From positions 1 through 29,015 of IMG/VR virus record IMGVR_UViG_3300027851_000099: DNA of 29,015 nt. One strand, written 5' to 3'. A model generated the notes under the pieces. It saw only the letters and a list, made by a program, of their open reading frames with translations, did not search any database and was not told where the DNA came from. Source of the DNA: a virus. Position 1 is the first letter of the stretch. Each line of letters starts with the position of its first letter. Position numbers and translations under genes: made by a program. Positions 1-8,249 of the stretch are shown here, in pieces.

Positions 1-379
1 GGTTCGCGGCCTCGGTGGCTGCGGTGTTGTGCAGTGTGCTGGCAGCGGCATCGTCGGCCGGGGTCGCGTGCACCGCTGGCGCAGGGGCCGGCTGTAGCAG
101 GGTTTCGTCGTTGATCAGTGCAGCAGCCGCAGCGAGCCCACCATCGGGCTGTGGGGTCAGCTGTGCCTGGCTGGTGGGATCGTCTTCCGCGTCACCGCGG
201 GCGTCGTCGACGATCTTCTGGGCATCGGCCGGAACCGTGTAGCCCTTGGGGGCGAACGCGGCGTCAAGGATCTGGTATCCGCGGCCGCGAAGCTCACGCT
301 TCACAAGGTCGGCGTTGATCACCGGGTGTTCGAGATAGACCGGACGCATCTGGTCCGCGTTCAACTTCTTGGGAGCCAC
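1..379 (-). CDS. Partial protein of unknown function downstream of the capsid gene
   Basis: The reading frame begins at a GTG preceded by a strong ribosome binding site (AGGAGAG, 5 bases away) and is still open at the window edge, so at least 126 codons are seen. The first ~60 residues are mixed charged and hydrophobic and could fold. From about residue 70 it becomes rich in Ala, Pro, Asp and Thr, like a flexible linker. It follows the major capsid gene in the same direction, so a virion or head-completion role is a guess from position only. I do not recognise the family. Confidence 0.75.
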   Translation of the reverse strand, partial: MAPKKLNADQMRPVYLEHPVINADLVKRELRGRGYQILDAAFAPKGYTVPADAQKIVDDARGDAEDDPTSQAQLTPQPDGGLAAAAALINDETLLQPAPAPAVHATPADDAAASTLHNTAATEAAN

Positions 380-430
380 TTGCTCTCTCCTGAAGGGTTT
401 CGATGGGCATGCACGACGCTATGACGACTT

Positions 431-460
431 CAGGCGCGGCAGGTTTCCCCGCCGCGCCTG
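431..460 (-). terminator. Perfect 10-bp stem-loop after the capsid gene
   Basis: CAGGCGCGGC at 431-440 pairs perfectly with GCCGCGCCTG at 451-460 around a 10-base loop. It lies 19 bases beyond the capsid stop codon and before the next ribosome binding site. There is no T-run on either strand, so it is not a canonical intrinsic terminator. It may be a weak terminator or an mRNA-stabilising hairpin for the abundant capsid transcript. Confidence 0.4.
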
Positions 461-478
461 GAGCTAGTTCAGGTCGTA

Positions 479-1432
479 TTAGTCACCGATGGCGAGGACG
501 CCCGCAGTGTGCTTGTACGACGTGGCGACCTTGTCCCAATTGGTGCCGGTCGCCAGTTCGGCGTCGGTCGGGGACTTGCCGCCGTTGGTCTCGTCCCAAG
601 TGTAACCCTTGAGGCCGAGACCGAACGTGTAGTCGATCTGCAGCGTGGTCTCGATGCGCAGCTTGCCGTTCGTCGTCTCGATGTTCGAGATGATGTCGTT
701 GCTGTCGTGGACCATGGCGGCGCCGGCCGTCAGGGTGAGCACGCGCTGCTTCGAGGACGCATACAGTGCCGGGGCGTCGGTGACGACGCTCGGCTTGCCC
801 AGGATGTCGATAACGCGAACGTTGCCGGCCTGGAACAGGTTGGTCGTGTTGCCGAGGTTCTGACCGATGAACTTGTGGTACGTGGTACCGGTCATGACCT
901 GCCCGACGAGCAGCGACGAGTGATCGCCGAAGAGCGCGTGCGAGTCATTCAGATCACCGTAGTCGAGAACCGCACCGCCCGACACGTCGACGGTCGTCGA
1001 GGCGCCCTGCTGAGCGATCGCTGCCACGAGAGCGGCGATGGCGGTGTTGAGCTGGTCCTGGAGCAGCGCTTCGGCGAAGTTGCGGGAAGCAACCTCGATG
1101 CCCTCGGCGGTGGGCTTCAGGAGCCAGGTCATCTGCGACGGTTCGAAACGCACCGGGCCGAAGCCGCCGGCGACCTTCACCGAGCTGTGCTTCAGCTGGG
1201 TCAGATCCGTCGGGGTGGCGTCTTCGTTGGTGGCGTAGCGGTCAACACGCCGGCGGGCCGAGTGGATGGCCGCGTAGAACGATTCCTGGAGGAAGTCGCC
1301 TTCGAAGCCCTCGGTCGTCAGCATGATGCAGTTGTTGGAAGCTGCATTGAACTGATTGACCATCTGCGCCAGCGTCTCGATGGTCGCCGGCATGATATAC
1401 TTGTTGAAAACCTGCATCTGCGAGAGCGACAT
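479..1432 (-). CDS. Major capsid protein
   Basis: This 317-residue protein would form the icosahedral shell. The frame can be extended upstream, but ATG at 1432 has AAGGAG five bases before it and begins MSLSQMQVFNKY, so I use that start. Supporting features are the position directly after a coiled-coil scaffold gene, the length typical of HK97-fold capsid proteins, and a composition rich in beta-strand with Thr/Asn-rich loops. A charged helical stretch lies near residues 55-70 and a GGFGPV segment near residue 88. Stem-loops flank the gene on both sides. The assignment rests on gene order plus general character, not on a diagnostic motif. Confidence 0.82.
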   Translation of the reverse strand: MSLSQMQVFNKYIMPATIETLAQMVNQFNAASNNCIMLTTEGFEGDFLQESFYAAIHSARRRVDRYATNEDATPTDLTQLKHSSVKVAGGFGPVRFEPSQMTWLLKPTAEGIEVASRNFAEALLQDQLNTAIAALVAAIAQQGASTTVDVSGGAVLDYGDLNDSHALFGDHSSLLVGQVMTGTTYHKFIGQNLGNTTNLFQAGNVRVIDILGKPSVVTDAPALYASSKQRVLTLTAGAAMVHDSNDIISNIETTNGKLRIETTLQIDYTFGLGLKGYTWDETNGGKSPTDAELATGTNWDKVATSYKHTAGVLAIGD

Positions 1433-1459
1433 GGTATCTCCTTGGGTCACTCGATTGTT

Positions 1460-1487
1460 GACGGGCACTGCCCAATGAATGCCCGTC
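1460..1487 (-). other. Stem-loop between scaffold and capsid genes
   Basis: GACGGGCA (1460-1467) and TGCCCGTC (1480-1487) form a perfect 8-bp inverted repeat around a 12-base loop. It lies in the 111-base gap between scaffold and capsid genes and there is no T-run. It could be an RNA processing or stability element that lets the capsid message be expressed more than scaffold. That function is inference. Confidence 0.45.
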
Positions 1488-1543
1488 ATCAGAAGGACGG
1501 GTGCTTTCCTACTGCACCACAGGCGCAGGTTTCGAGTTGAGGG

Positions 1544-2302
1544 TTAGCTCAGCTCGGGGAACTTGTTCTTGATCGCGTTGACGCGGTCATTGGTCTTGCC
1601 GCCGAAGTCACCGGTCACGCGGCCGGTACGGCGGTTCACGTTGCCCTGGACGTCCGGGCCCTTGGCGGTCGAGATGTAGGGTTTCCCCTTGTCGCCCGAC
1701 CAGTCCTTGACGAAGTCTGCCACAGGCACCTCGCCGATGTCGGTCTCGACGACCGCGACACGCTCCTGCTGATCGTTTGTGGTCACCTTGACCTTGGGGC
1801 GCAGTGTTGCCACAGCACCGTCCAGCAGGTCCGGGTTCACGCCGATGTCGAGCAGCGCGTCCTTGAGGCCGTTGTCCACCAACGAGTTGTTGATATACCC
1901 GTCGAGCTGGGTGATCTGGCCCTGCGCAGCGGTGAGTTCGGCCGTATGCTTGTCGGTCAGCGTCTTGATCGCCGCCTTGTGCTGGTCCTGGAGCGACTTG
2001 ATCGCTTCCGGGGTCTCGCCCGTGCCAGCCTTGAGACGGTTCCATTCGTCGACCGAGAAGCCCTCGTCTTCAGCGAGCGCACCGAACTTGGCGTTCAGTT
2101 CGTTCAGCTTGGTCTCGAGGTCCTTCTTGTCCTTGTCGACCTTGTTCAGCGAGCCCTTGAGGGTCACTGCCCCGGGGTGCTTGCCGAAGTCGGTGATGTC
2201 GAGGTAGAAGACGGACTTGTCACCGGTCTTCTGTTCCTTGTATTCACCGCGGAACGCTTCGTCGACTTCGTTGATGTCCTCAACGATTGCTTTGAGAGCC
2301 AC
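1544..2302 (-). CDS. Capsid scaffolding protein
   Basis: This 252-residue protein is predicted to guide prohead assembly and then leave the head. GTG at 2302 follows an excellent AAAGGAGG site, and an in-frame GTG at 2326 has none, so the shorter form is preferred. Residues ~50-135 are strongly helical and charged, with heptad-like Leu/Lys/Glu pattern and runs such as KDKKDLETKLNELN, a coiled coil typical of phage scaffolds. The C-terminal part is basic (residues ~215-252), as expected for the capsid-binding end. It lies immediately before the capsid gene, the usual place for a scaffold in siphovirus head cassettes. Confidence 0.82.
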   Translation of the reverse strand: MALKAIVEDINEVDEAFRGEYKEQKTGDKSVFYLDITDFGKHPGAVTLKGSLNKVDKDKKDLETKLNELNAKFGALAEDEGFSVDEWNRLKAGTGETPEAIKSLQDQHKAAIKTLTDKHTAELTAAQGQITQLDGYINNSLVDNGLKDALLDIGVNPDLLDGAVATLRPKVKVTTNDQQERVAVVETDIGEVPVADFVKDWSGDKGKPYISTAKGPDVQGNVNRRTGRVTGDFGGKTNDRVNAIKNKFPELS

Positions 2303-2336
2303 AGGCTCCTCCTTTGTTGCCAGCACTGCTGGCGGG

Positions 2337-2588
2337 TTAGCGGATCAGTTGCGTGACCTTACCTCGGGAGAGGCAGTACGGACAGATCCAAGCCTTGGTG
2401 CCACCGGCCTTACGGCCGTCAGCGGTTCGTAGTGGTGCGACGAACATCTGTATCACCGCACTGGTGGCCACACCTGTGTCAGCTTCGCATTCGTGACAGG
2501 TCACTTGCTCAGGCTGGTCTAGGGTGCGGCGGCGATATGGCTTCCGCTTGCGCGTAGGCCCTTCGACTACCGTCAGCGTTGGCTTCAT
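2337..2588 (-). CDS. Small zinc-ribbon protein in the head cassette
   Basis: This 83-residue protein has a very basic N-terminus (around TRKRKPYRRR) and two Cys pairs, CHEC near residue 35 and CPYC near residue 70, spaced like a zinc ribbon. It overlaps the MuF-like gene by an ATGA junction, so it is translationally coupled to it. Small zinc-ribbon proteins are common between head genes of phages, but their role is usually unknown. A nucleic-acid-binding function is inferred from the basic tail and zinc motif only. Confidence 0.7.
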   Translation of the reverse strand: MKPTLTVVEGPTRKRKPYRRRTLDQPEQVTCHECEADTGVATSAVIQMFVAPLRTADGRKAGGTKAWICPYCLSRGKVTQLIR

Positions 2589-3616
2589 GCCGCTCTAGCT
2601 CGAAGCTGCTCCAGGGTGAGAGCGTCACCCGCGCGATTCGTAAACGAATCAATCTGCTGCCCCTCGCGGAACAGCTTGGCCCGGGCTGGACCAAGAGCGT
2701 CGTCCTGGACCTTATTCGACTGACGCCGCAGCCAGCTCTGGAACGACTCAGGTCGAGTCGCAAGCCCATCGAACTGCATACGCACGTCGGCCGGAAGGTC
2801 GTCCAGGCCAAGCTGGTCCCAGCTCTTGAGCACAGGAACACGAATGCACCTGCATGAGATGTGAGCCGGGGTTTTGATACCTGTCCCGATGTCGAACAGG
2901 CGTCCATCAAGGCCACCGCACGTAAGACAGACTCTGCTGTCGAGCGTGGAGACCCATTGTTCCTTCGAAATGTACGCACGGTTCTTATCGAACAGTGCGT
3001 CCCTCGCAGCCGTAACGGTATGACTGACAGCGGTGCGCACCAGTGCCTCAGCACCGCGCTTGCCGATTTCCAGGATACCGTCCTTGAAGCGCAGCGCCTC
3101 GGTACCGCGGACACGCCGAACGATCTCTTCAATCGACTCGCCCTGCACAACACCCTGACGGATCGCATCGCGCAACCGCCGCGCTTTGTTCTGGTCCAGC
3201 TCGCTGACCCAATCGCGGAGCAGCTTGCCTTGGAACGGCCGACTGTTGACAACCGCGTCAAGCATCTCGGTCGTCGGAACCTTGATCTTCAACCGGTCGA
3301 GCAGTGCTTCCCGGAGCATCTTCTCCTGGGCCTGTAGCTCATAGCGGCTAATGCCCCGTAGCTCCGAGCGAAGCTCTTTTCCGAGCTCCACATGCACGTC
3401 GCGGTTGATCTCGCGCAGGGTGTCGAGCAGCGCCGAGAGCCGTGCACTTGCATAGCCCACTTGGGTAGCGCCACCCCGCCTGATCAGCGTGTCAACGATC
3501 TCAGCGTCAGCACGGTCAAGCAGCCTGCGCAACTTCCGCAGGGTAGCGGAGGAGAGACGCGACACCATTATCTGATGCCGGATTTCTGCGTCGCGAAGGT
3601 CGTTGTTCGCGCTCAT
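2585..3616 (-). CDS. Phage Mu F / SPP1 gp7-like minor head protein
   Basis: This 343-residue protein belongs to the minor head morphogenesis family. Members attach to the portal, and a few copies enter the prohead. The diagnostic region is residues ~220-260, with WVSTLDSRVCLTCGGLDG followed by a P-x-H-x-x-C-R-C segment, the conserved Cys/His signature of the Mu F domain. The N-terminal ~200 residues are largely helical with many Arg and Leu. Start and stop are fixed by ATGA overlaps with the portal gene and with the zinc-ribbon gene. The order portal, MuF, scaffold, capsid is the classic one, which strengthens the call. Some relatives carry C-terminal toxins; this one ends with a short Arg/Gln-rich tail of ~60 residues and no visible toxin domain. 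Confidence 0.88.
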   Translation of the reverse strand: MSANNDLRDAEIRHQIMVSRLSSATLRKLRRLLDRADAEIVDTLIRRGGATQVGYASARLSALLDTLREINRDVHVELGKELRSELRGISRYELQAQEKMLREALLDRLKIKVPTTEMLDAVVNSRPFQGKLLRDWVSELDQNKARRLRDAIRQGVVQGESIEEIVRRVRGTEALRFKDGILEIGKRGAEALVRTAVSHTVTAARDALFDKNRAYISKEQWVSTLDSRVCLTCGGLDGRLFDIGTGIKTPAHISCRCIRVPVLKSWDQLGLDDLPADVRMQFDGLATRPESFQSWLRRQSNKVQDDALGPARAKLFREGQQIDSFTNRAGDALTLEQLRARAA

Positions 3617-5088
3617 TCGACGACAGGCGGGTTGTTCTCCGCCGCGATCTCAGCAGCGAGGCGCATCTCTTCTTCGTTCCGAGCTGCAACCTCGTCAGCT
3701 TCCCGGTTGATCTCCTCGAGCTCTTCTTCGAGGGTCCGATCCGGGTTGATGACGCCACCGCGCTGAAGGTTCCAGAACAGGGTCGAGCGGCTGTAACCGC
3801 CGGACATCCAGCCGGACACCAGTGCGGTGATCTCCTGACCGCTGAGGGTGTGGTCAGCGAAGTCCAGATTGGGCTCCACGGTCACAGCTTCAGGGTCAGC
3901 GCCCACCCACACCGCAAGGTTGCGGAGAGCCTTCTCAAGTCCGGCAGCGCTGGTCATGGCCACACTGCGAAGCGTGGCATGCTGCGAGCCGAGACGGGTC
4001 TCTAGTGCGTCCCCCGATTCAGCGGACTTCTTGTTCTCCATCAGCTGCACGCCGAACACCAGCGCACGGGTGAGGGAGTCCTCGATTGCCTTCTGCTGAG
4101 CGTCCAGGCCCTGGCCGGAGAACTCAAGGTAGCCGGCCGAACCGTGCAGCGGAAGGATCCAGAGCTTGCTGGAACCGATGGTCGTCGGCACTGCGCCGTT
4201 CTTGATCGATGCACCGGGGTCGGGGAAGCCCGATGCCCAAGGCGTCGGCTCGGACGTCATGTGCAGCGCGAAGGTGTAGTCGGCATCCATCCGGTAGACG
4301 CGGACTGCAATCTTGGCGAGCCCGTACAGGGGCACGTCATCGGGTTCAGCTGACAGGTCGTTGGTGTCAACGAACACGAACGGGAGGATGCCGAGGGGCC
4401 TTGCCTGTCCGCCGCGCGGAGTCATCTGCGCAACGGTGTCAGCACCCGCTTCCCACTTGGTACCAGGCTGACCCGCGCCAGTGGTGAGGGTGTAGACCCG
4501 GGACACGTAAGCACCGTTCTCCACGAAACATTCGCGGTAACGTTCGACGTTCTCCCACTTACCCGTGGACCGGTCAAGCTCCATCCCGCTTTCGTCCAGG
4601 AGCACCCACCCTTGCTCGGGCTCGGGGACATCCCAATTGCGGATGGCTTCCGCGCAATACTGCGCGATGTAGGGGTTGCCGCGATCGTCGATGCTGGGCA
4701 GCAGGCCGTAACGGCCAACCGACATGATCTCCGCCGCAATACGACGGTGCAGCGCGTCGAGCGTAAGGCCGTCCCTTGTCGCACGCTCACGCATGCTTTC
4801 CAGCTGCGGCGGCAGCTCGATCTTGGCAGGCTGTGCCAGCATGGTGCCGAGAGCGCCACGGATGGTGGGAGCAACGATCTCCGGGAACTCCGCGCGGACC
4901 ATGTACGCTTCGTAGGCGGCCTGCCGGTCGGTGGCGTCCTCGATGGCGCGGGTGCCCGACTTGATCGGCAGGTACAGCTCCATCCCCTTCTTGATGGCGT
5001 CTTCGCCTTCAATGCAGTCGCGCATGGTCTTCCAGATGGGAAGGTTCCAAGTGAACGACGGATGGACTGACTTCGGATCGAACGGCAT
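3613..5088 (-). CDS. Portal protein, DUF4055 type
   Basis: This 491-residue protein would form the dodecameric ring through which DNA enters and leaves the head. Its N-terminus (W near residue 14, then IWKTMRDCIEGEDAIKKGMELYLP) matches the pattern seen in DUF4055 portal proteins. The length fits that family. The C-terminal ~50 residues are Glu-rich and helical, probably the barrel or tail of the portal. The ATG lies inside the stop codon of the terminase gene (TAATG) and the stop overlaps the MuF start. I place it in DUF4055 from remembered family features, not from a search. Confidence 0.87.
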   Translation of the reverse strand: MPFDPKSVHPSFTWNLPIWKTMRDCIEGEDAIKKGMELYLPIKSGTRAIEDATDRQAAYEAYMVRAEFPEIVAPTIRGALGTMLAQPAKIELPPQLESMRERATRDGLTLDALHRRIAAEIMSVGRYGLLPSIDDRGNPYIAQYCAEAIRNWDVPEPEQGWVLLDESGMELDRSTGKWENVERYRECFVENGAYVSRVYTLTTGAGQPGTKWEAGADTVAQMTPRGGQARPLGILPFVFVDTNDLSAEPDDVPLYGLAKIAVRVYRMDADYTFALHMTSEPTPWASGFPDPGASIKNGAVPTTIGSSKLWILPLHGSAGYLEFSGQGLDAQQKAIEDSLTRALVFGVQLMENKKSAESGDALETRLGSQHATLRSVAMTSAAGLEKALRNLAVWVGADPEAVTVEPNLDFADHTLSGQEITALVSGWMSGGYSRSTLFWNLQRGGVINPDRTLEEELEEINREADEVAARNEEEMRLAAEIAAENNPPVVE

Positions 5089-6371
5089 TACCAGTTCCTC
5101 AACGGAATCACGACGCCTGGCCCATTGGCTTTGATCATCGGTGCCAGGGCGTATCGGATGGCGTCGATGTAGTGGTTGTTAGCATCAACGATCACCGCCA
5201 GCACCTCTTGGGTCAGACGATCAATCTTGAAGCTGTAGACACGGAACTCACGTGCAGTCTGCACGCACCGCGGATGGATGACGACCTTCTCGAACGAGCG
5301 AATGAACGCAATGCCGTCCTCGACGCTGCCTGGCCACTTCTCTACGGCCACACTGCGGGTGAGCGGCACCCGTTCGTCTTCGTCCCGCGCCTTGGGCTTC
5401 CGCAGGTGGCTGATGCTCTCAGGACGTGCGTTGTCCCAGCGCGTGCCCACCTTGTCGAAGTCCGGGATGCGGTCGCAGAGGTACTTGCCGGTATCGTCAA
5501 GCTCAAGCTTGGCCTTACCTGCTTCGTACTCAACCCACAGGCACCCGTCACCGATCCAGACACGCACAGCAGCGGTCGGGTCCTGGCTGAAGCCGAAGTC
5601 ACCGCCCTGATACGGCCCGTCCCAATTCCAGGCCGGGGTGAACTCTTCGACGACGAACTTGCCGTGGAAGATCTGCGCCTCTGTGTTGGTGAGGAACGCG
5701 CCCTCCCACACATGGTCGTAAGTGTCTGCGCGCAGGCGCTGGTCTTCGAGGCGCTGGAGGTTCGACAGCCTTGGGAACCAAGGGTTGTCCATCCAGTTGA
5801 CTTCAGTGACGATGCAGTCTTCTGCCTGATCCATCACGAAGCGCTTGTGCGTCGGGCTGTCGGGCGACTCCGGGTTATAGCTGATCCAGTTCTCAGCCAT
5901 CCACCCGGGACCTTCCTCGCGGAGGGTACCCGTCAGCTTCCGCCATGCCACTTCAGACACTGCTTCCGCTTCGTCAGTCCAGTTCCCAATGATGCGGGCC
6001 TTGGACTTGATCGCGCTGTCCAGGTTGGTGCGCAACCCTGCAAAGACGTAGTCGATCCGCCGGTTCTTGGTGCGGATGTACTTCTCACCGATGTCGAAGT
6101 AGTCGGTGAGCCAGGGCTCGGAATAGATCGCCTGCTTGATTTCCTCAAGCGAGCTTTCCTCGAGCGAGTTCAGGTGCTCGCGGGAGCTAAGGAACACCCC
6201 GCGGACGCCCATCTCTGCCAGTTGGTAGACGCGGATCGCTGACCGCTTAGCCAGCCCCCGCGTCTTCCCGCTGCCTCGTCCACCCTTGAATATCCGGGTG
6301 CGGGCAGGCTGCATGAAGTTCCCCGTGATCTTGGGGATCTCTTGGATGGTCGCCTTAACCGGGTGCGCCAC
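5088..6371 (-). CDS. terL: Terminase large subunit
   Basis: This is the packaging motor: an N-terminal ATPase that pumps DNA and a C-terminal RNase-H-like nuclease that cuts it. Walker A is GGRGSGKT at residues 30-37, and an acidic Walker B-like segment (NWTDEAEAV) lies near residue 130. Nuclease motifs are GGDFGFSQDPTAA in the middle third and HYIDAIRYAL near the end, the latter highly typical of phage terminases. I use GTG at 6371 because GGAG lies 7 bases upstream. It overlaps the small-subunit gene by 17 bases. The frame is open further upstream, so a longer form starting at 6413 cannot be excluded. Length of 427 residues is normal. Confidence 0.93.
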   Translation of the reverse strand: MAHPVKATIQEIPKITGNFMQPARTRIFKGGRGSGKTRGLAKRSAIRVYQLAEMGVRGVFLSSREHLNSLEESSLEEIKQAIYSEPWLTDYFDIGEKYIRTKNRRIDYVFAGLRTNLDSAIKSKARIIGNWTDEAEAVSEVAWRKLTGTLREEGPGWMAENWISYNPESPDSPTHKRFVMDQAEDCIVTEVNWMDNPWFPRLSNLQRLEDQRLRADTYDHVWEGAFLTNTEAQIFHGKFVVEEFTPAWNWDGPYQGGDFGFSQDPTAAVRVWIGDGCLWVEYEAGKAKLELDDTGKYLCDRIPDFDKVGTRWDNARPESISHLRKPKARDEDERVPLTRSVAVEKWPGSVEDGIAFIRSFEKVVIHPRCVQTAREFRVYSFKIDRLTQEVLAVIVDANNHYIDAIRYALAPMIKANGPGVVIPLRNW

Positions 6372-6909
6372 TACCGGGCTCCGGGTTCTGCTGCTGCGGA
6401 GCCACGAACTCAATCACCGTGGGCTTCTGCGACATGCTGCCGTCGGAGCTGGTGTGGTCACTGACTTCCGCCAGGCCCAGGTCACGGGAGACAATGTTCG
6501 CATTCAGCAGCCCTGCGGCCGCTGCGCTGAACTTCATCTCCCACATGATGGTCTCGCACCACTCAATCGCGGGCACAAGGTCCGGGCGTTCCTGCTTCCA
6601 GCGCAACCACTCGCGGCGGCTGGTGCCAAGAAATGCACACAGGCCCGCAATGGTCAGCGCACGGAGCTTCTTCGAGCCGTGGGTCGAAGCATCGCCCTGA
6701 TACCAGCCAACGACCTCCTCCTCGTGCGGGTTCTCATCTGCCCACTGGAAGTAGGCGATGGCTTCCTCGACAAGGTGCTCAGCCGACTTGACCAGGCGCT
6801 CCGGGCCCTTGTTGAACTTGCGGAGCTGCCACAGCTTGTTCCCCGCGTAGAACCCCTCGGGTTCCTGCGGGCGAATCGGCACATTGATTTCGGATTCATC
6901 GTCCGCCAC
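6355..6909 (-). CDS. terS: Terminase small subunit (gp3-like)
   Basis: This 184-residue protein would recognise the packaging site and recruit the large subunit. The pattern FYAGNKLW near residue 20, then AYFQWADENP, KKLRALTIAGLCAFLGTSRREW and LLNANIVSRDLGLAEVSD matches the small terminase family sometimes named DNA-packaging protein gp3. The LGTS-RREW part is the helix-turn-helix-like DNA-binding core. Start is GTG at 6909 with GAGGTG six bases before it. The C-terminal ~25 residues are Pro/Gln/Gly-rich and probably bind the large subunit. A 63-base gap separates it from the NusG-like gene, the widest gap nearby. Confidence 0.9.
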   Translation of the reverse strand: MADDESEINVPIRPQEPEGFYAGNKLWQLRKFNKGPERLVKSAEHLVEEAIAYFQWADENPHEEEVVGWYQGDASTHGSKKLRALTIAGLCAFLGTSRREWLRWKQERPDLVPAIEWCETIMWEMKFSAAAAGLLNANIVSRDLGLAEVSDHTSSDGSMSQKPTVIEFVAPQQQNPEPGSGAPG

Positions 6910-6972
6910 TTGGACACCTCATGGCTGCGCACTCGCCGAGACACGGTCCCGGGTGCTAGGTATCGGAGGGTG

Positions 6973-7539
6973 TCAAACACTCATCCCCGGCGCCTCAAGG
7001 GAGGCATTAACCCTGACTGTTAACAGAGAGCCGTGGAGCAGTAAAGTGGAAAGGTTAAGTCCACCGTCTTTGGTGATCTTCAGCTTAACTTCACCTGACC
7101 TTCGAACGTCCATCACTATACCTTCGACTTCGGCCAAGAACGTACCCGCTTTGACAGATACCTCGTCGCCTTTGCGGAAGATACACTCGGGACCAAGTAT
7201 TGACGGTTCGGGGACAACCCAATGGTCAATGGCGTAAACTTCCTTGTCAGAACAGGTTGCGTACCCGCCGTGCGGTAGACGCATGATCTTGACGAACGGG
7301 AACTTGCGCTCAACATAGTTCGCCCAGTAGAGGTCGCCTGTCCATTGGATGAACAGGAAGTTGCCCAGGAGCGGGACGTCGCATTCGACCCGCTCCCGGT
7401 TGCGCCCCACCCGCTTCTCTACGCGGATGGTTGGACACTGCACGCCGGTCTTGTCGATGCCAAGCTCGTGGGCGTAGTTGCGCAGCGCGTCAAGCTGCTT
7501 GAGGGCATCGGAAGGTCGGCAGCGCAGTATCAGGAACAT
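6973..7539 (-). CDS. NusG/RfaH-like transcription elongation factor
   Basis: This 188-residue protein has the two-domain plan of NusG. Residues 1-110 resemble the NGN domain: a first strand MFLILRCRPSDAL, then the hallmark region ECDVPLLGNFLFIQW (52-66) that parallels the PGYVFV element of NusG. Residues ~120-175 carry a KOW-like beta-barrel, with FRKGDEVSVKAGTFLAEVEGIV matching the GD.V.V..G.F....G.V KOW pattern. NusG-type factors bind RNA polymerase and reduce pausing or termination. It sits directly upstream of the terminase and head genes, so a role in letting polymerase read through the long leftward operon is likely but inferred. ATG at 7539 overlaps the upstream stop (TGATG). No search was run; the KOW half is the stronger evidence. 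Confidence 0.8.
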   Translation of the reverse strand: MFLILRCRPSDALKQLDALRNYAHELGIDKTGVQCPTIRVEKRVGRNRERVECDVPLLGNFLFIQWTGDLYWANYVERKFPFVKIMRLPHGGYATCSDKEVYAIDHWVVPEPSILGPECIFRKGDEVSVKAGTFLAEVEGIVMDVRRSGEVKLKITKDGGLNLSTLLLHGSLLTVRVNASLEAPGMSV

Positions 7540-7772
7540 CAGGTCGGGCTCGGGAGGTTCACAAGGACGAAGATGGTGATGAGGAAGAACGTCACCAGCA
7601 TCACAGCGAGTGCCCAGCGAGCCCACACGGGCAGGTCGGGGATGCGCTTGTAGCCGAAGCCGTGGCAGTTGTGGCAGGGGAGGCCGAAACCGCTCTCAGT
7701 CATCTCGCTGCCCGTACCGTTACAGGTCTCGCAGATGTAATGGCGGGGAGTCGCAGCATAGTGTCCGTACAT
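7539..7772 (-). CDS. Membrane protein with DnaJ-type zinc finger
   Basis: This 77-residue protein contains two CxxCxGxG repeats (CETCNGTG near residue 14 and CHNCHGFG near residue 33), the zinc-finger repeats of DnaJ. They are followed by a ~22-residue hydrophobic helix (residues ~52-74, from WALAVM to LVNL). With Arg/Lys before the helix, the zinc finger should face the cytoplasm. There is no J domain. It is coupled to the NusG-like gene by a TGATG overlap. Such short DnaJ-finger proteins may bind unfolded proteins or redox partners; the function is unknown. Confidence 0.75.
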   Translation of the reverse strand: MYGHYAATPRHYICETCNGTGSEMTESGFGLPCHNCHGFGYKRIPDLPVWARWALAVMLVTFFLITIFVLVNLPSPT

Positions 7773-7814
7773 GGATCAGTTTTCCTAGGTTGGTGACCAC
7801 ACTACAGGGGTAAG

Positions 7815-8249
7815 CTACCTCCGAGGTATCGGCAAGCGGCGGTTGCGCTGGCGCTGCATGAGCTCGGCGAAGGGCGCGGTCAGCAGGTAGTGCGACTCGA
7901 AGCTGAGCGGGATGTCGTTCGCTGTGCGGGTGCCGTCGCGCCGCTTCTCGATGATACCCTTGCGCATCACGTCGTGCCAGTGCGGGTCTGCCTGCTCGAA
8001 GAACACCGTCTCAACGGTGCGCACCTCGACGTCCCCTGCCAGGGTCTCCGTCAGCAGGTTGCCCCGGTTGCGCGGGTCCTCCATGTAGTCGCCGTTCGCC
8101 TTGCGCGCGAACCGGGTAAGGGTGCCGCCTTCGGTATCCACCTCGAGGACGCTGTCTTGCAGCTCCCCGCCAATGTAGATGCGGAAGTCCTGGTCCCCCA
8201 TAACCAGCCGCCAGTGATCGGGGCTGGACTCACTTACGCTCAGTCGCAT
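7815..8249 (-). CDS. Hypothetical protein (144 aa)
   Basis: The family is not recognised. ATG at 8249 has GGAG seven bases upstream and overlaps the preceding stop as TGATG; the longer frame would start at a TTG without a site. The sequence is soluble and charged, probably alpha/beta, with a basic C-terminus (QRQRNRRLPIPRR). It is coupled to the kinase-like gene upstream, so it could be a partner or substrate, but nothing in the sequence shows this. A 42-base gap follows before the zinc-finger membrane protein. Confidence 0.7.
   Translation of the reverse strand: MRLSVSESSPDHWRLVMGDQDFRIYIGGELQDSVLEVDTEGGTLTRFARKANGDYMEDPRNRGNLLTETLAGDVEVRTVETVFFEQADPHWHDVMRKGIIEKRRDGTRTANDIPLSFESHYLLTAPFAELMQRQRNRRLPIPRR

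Noticed and set aside
509-1540. Long plus-strand frame of 343 codons
   Set aside because: It runs antisense across the capsid gene, has Val/Arg/Asp-rich composition typical of antisense reading of GC-rich codons, and has no ribosome site.
5172-6242. Plus-strand frame of 356 codons
   Set aside because: Antisense to the terminase large subunit; no motif and no ribosome site.
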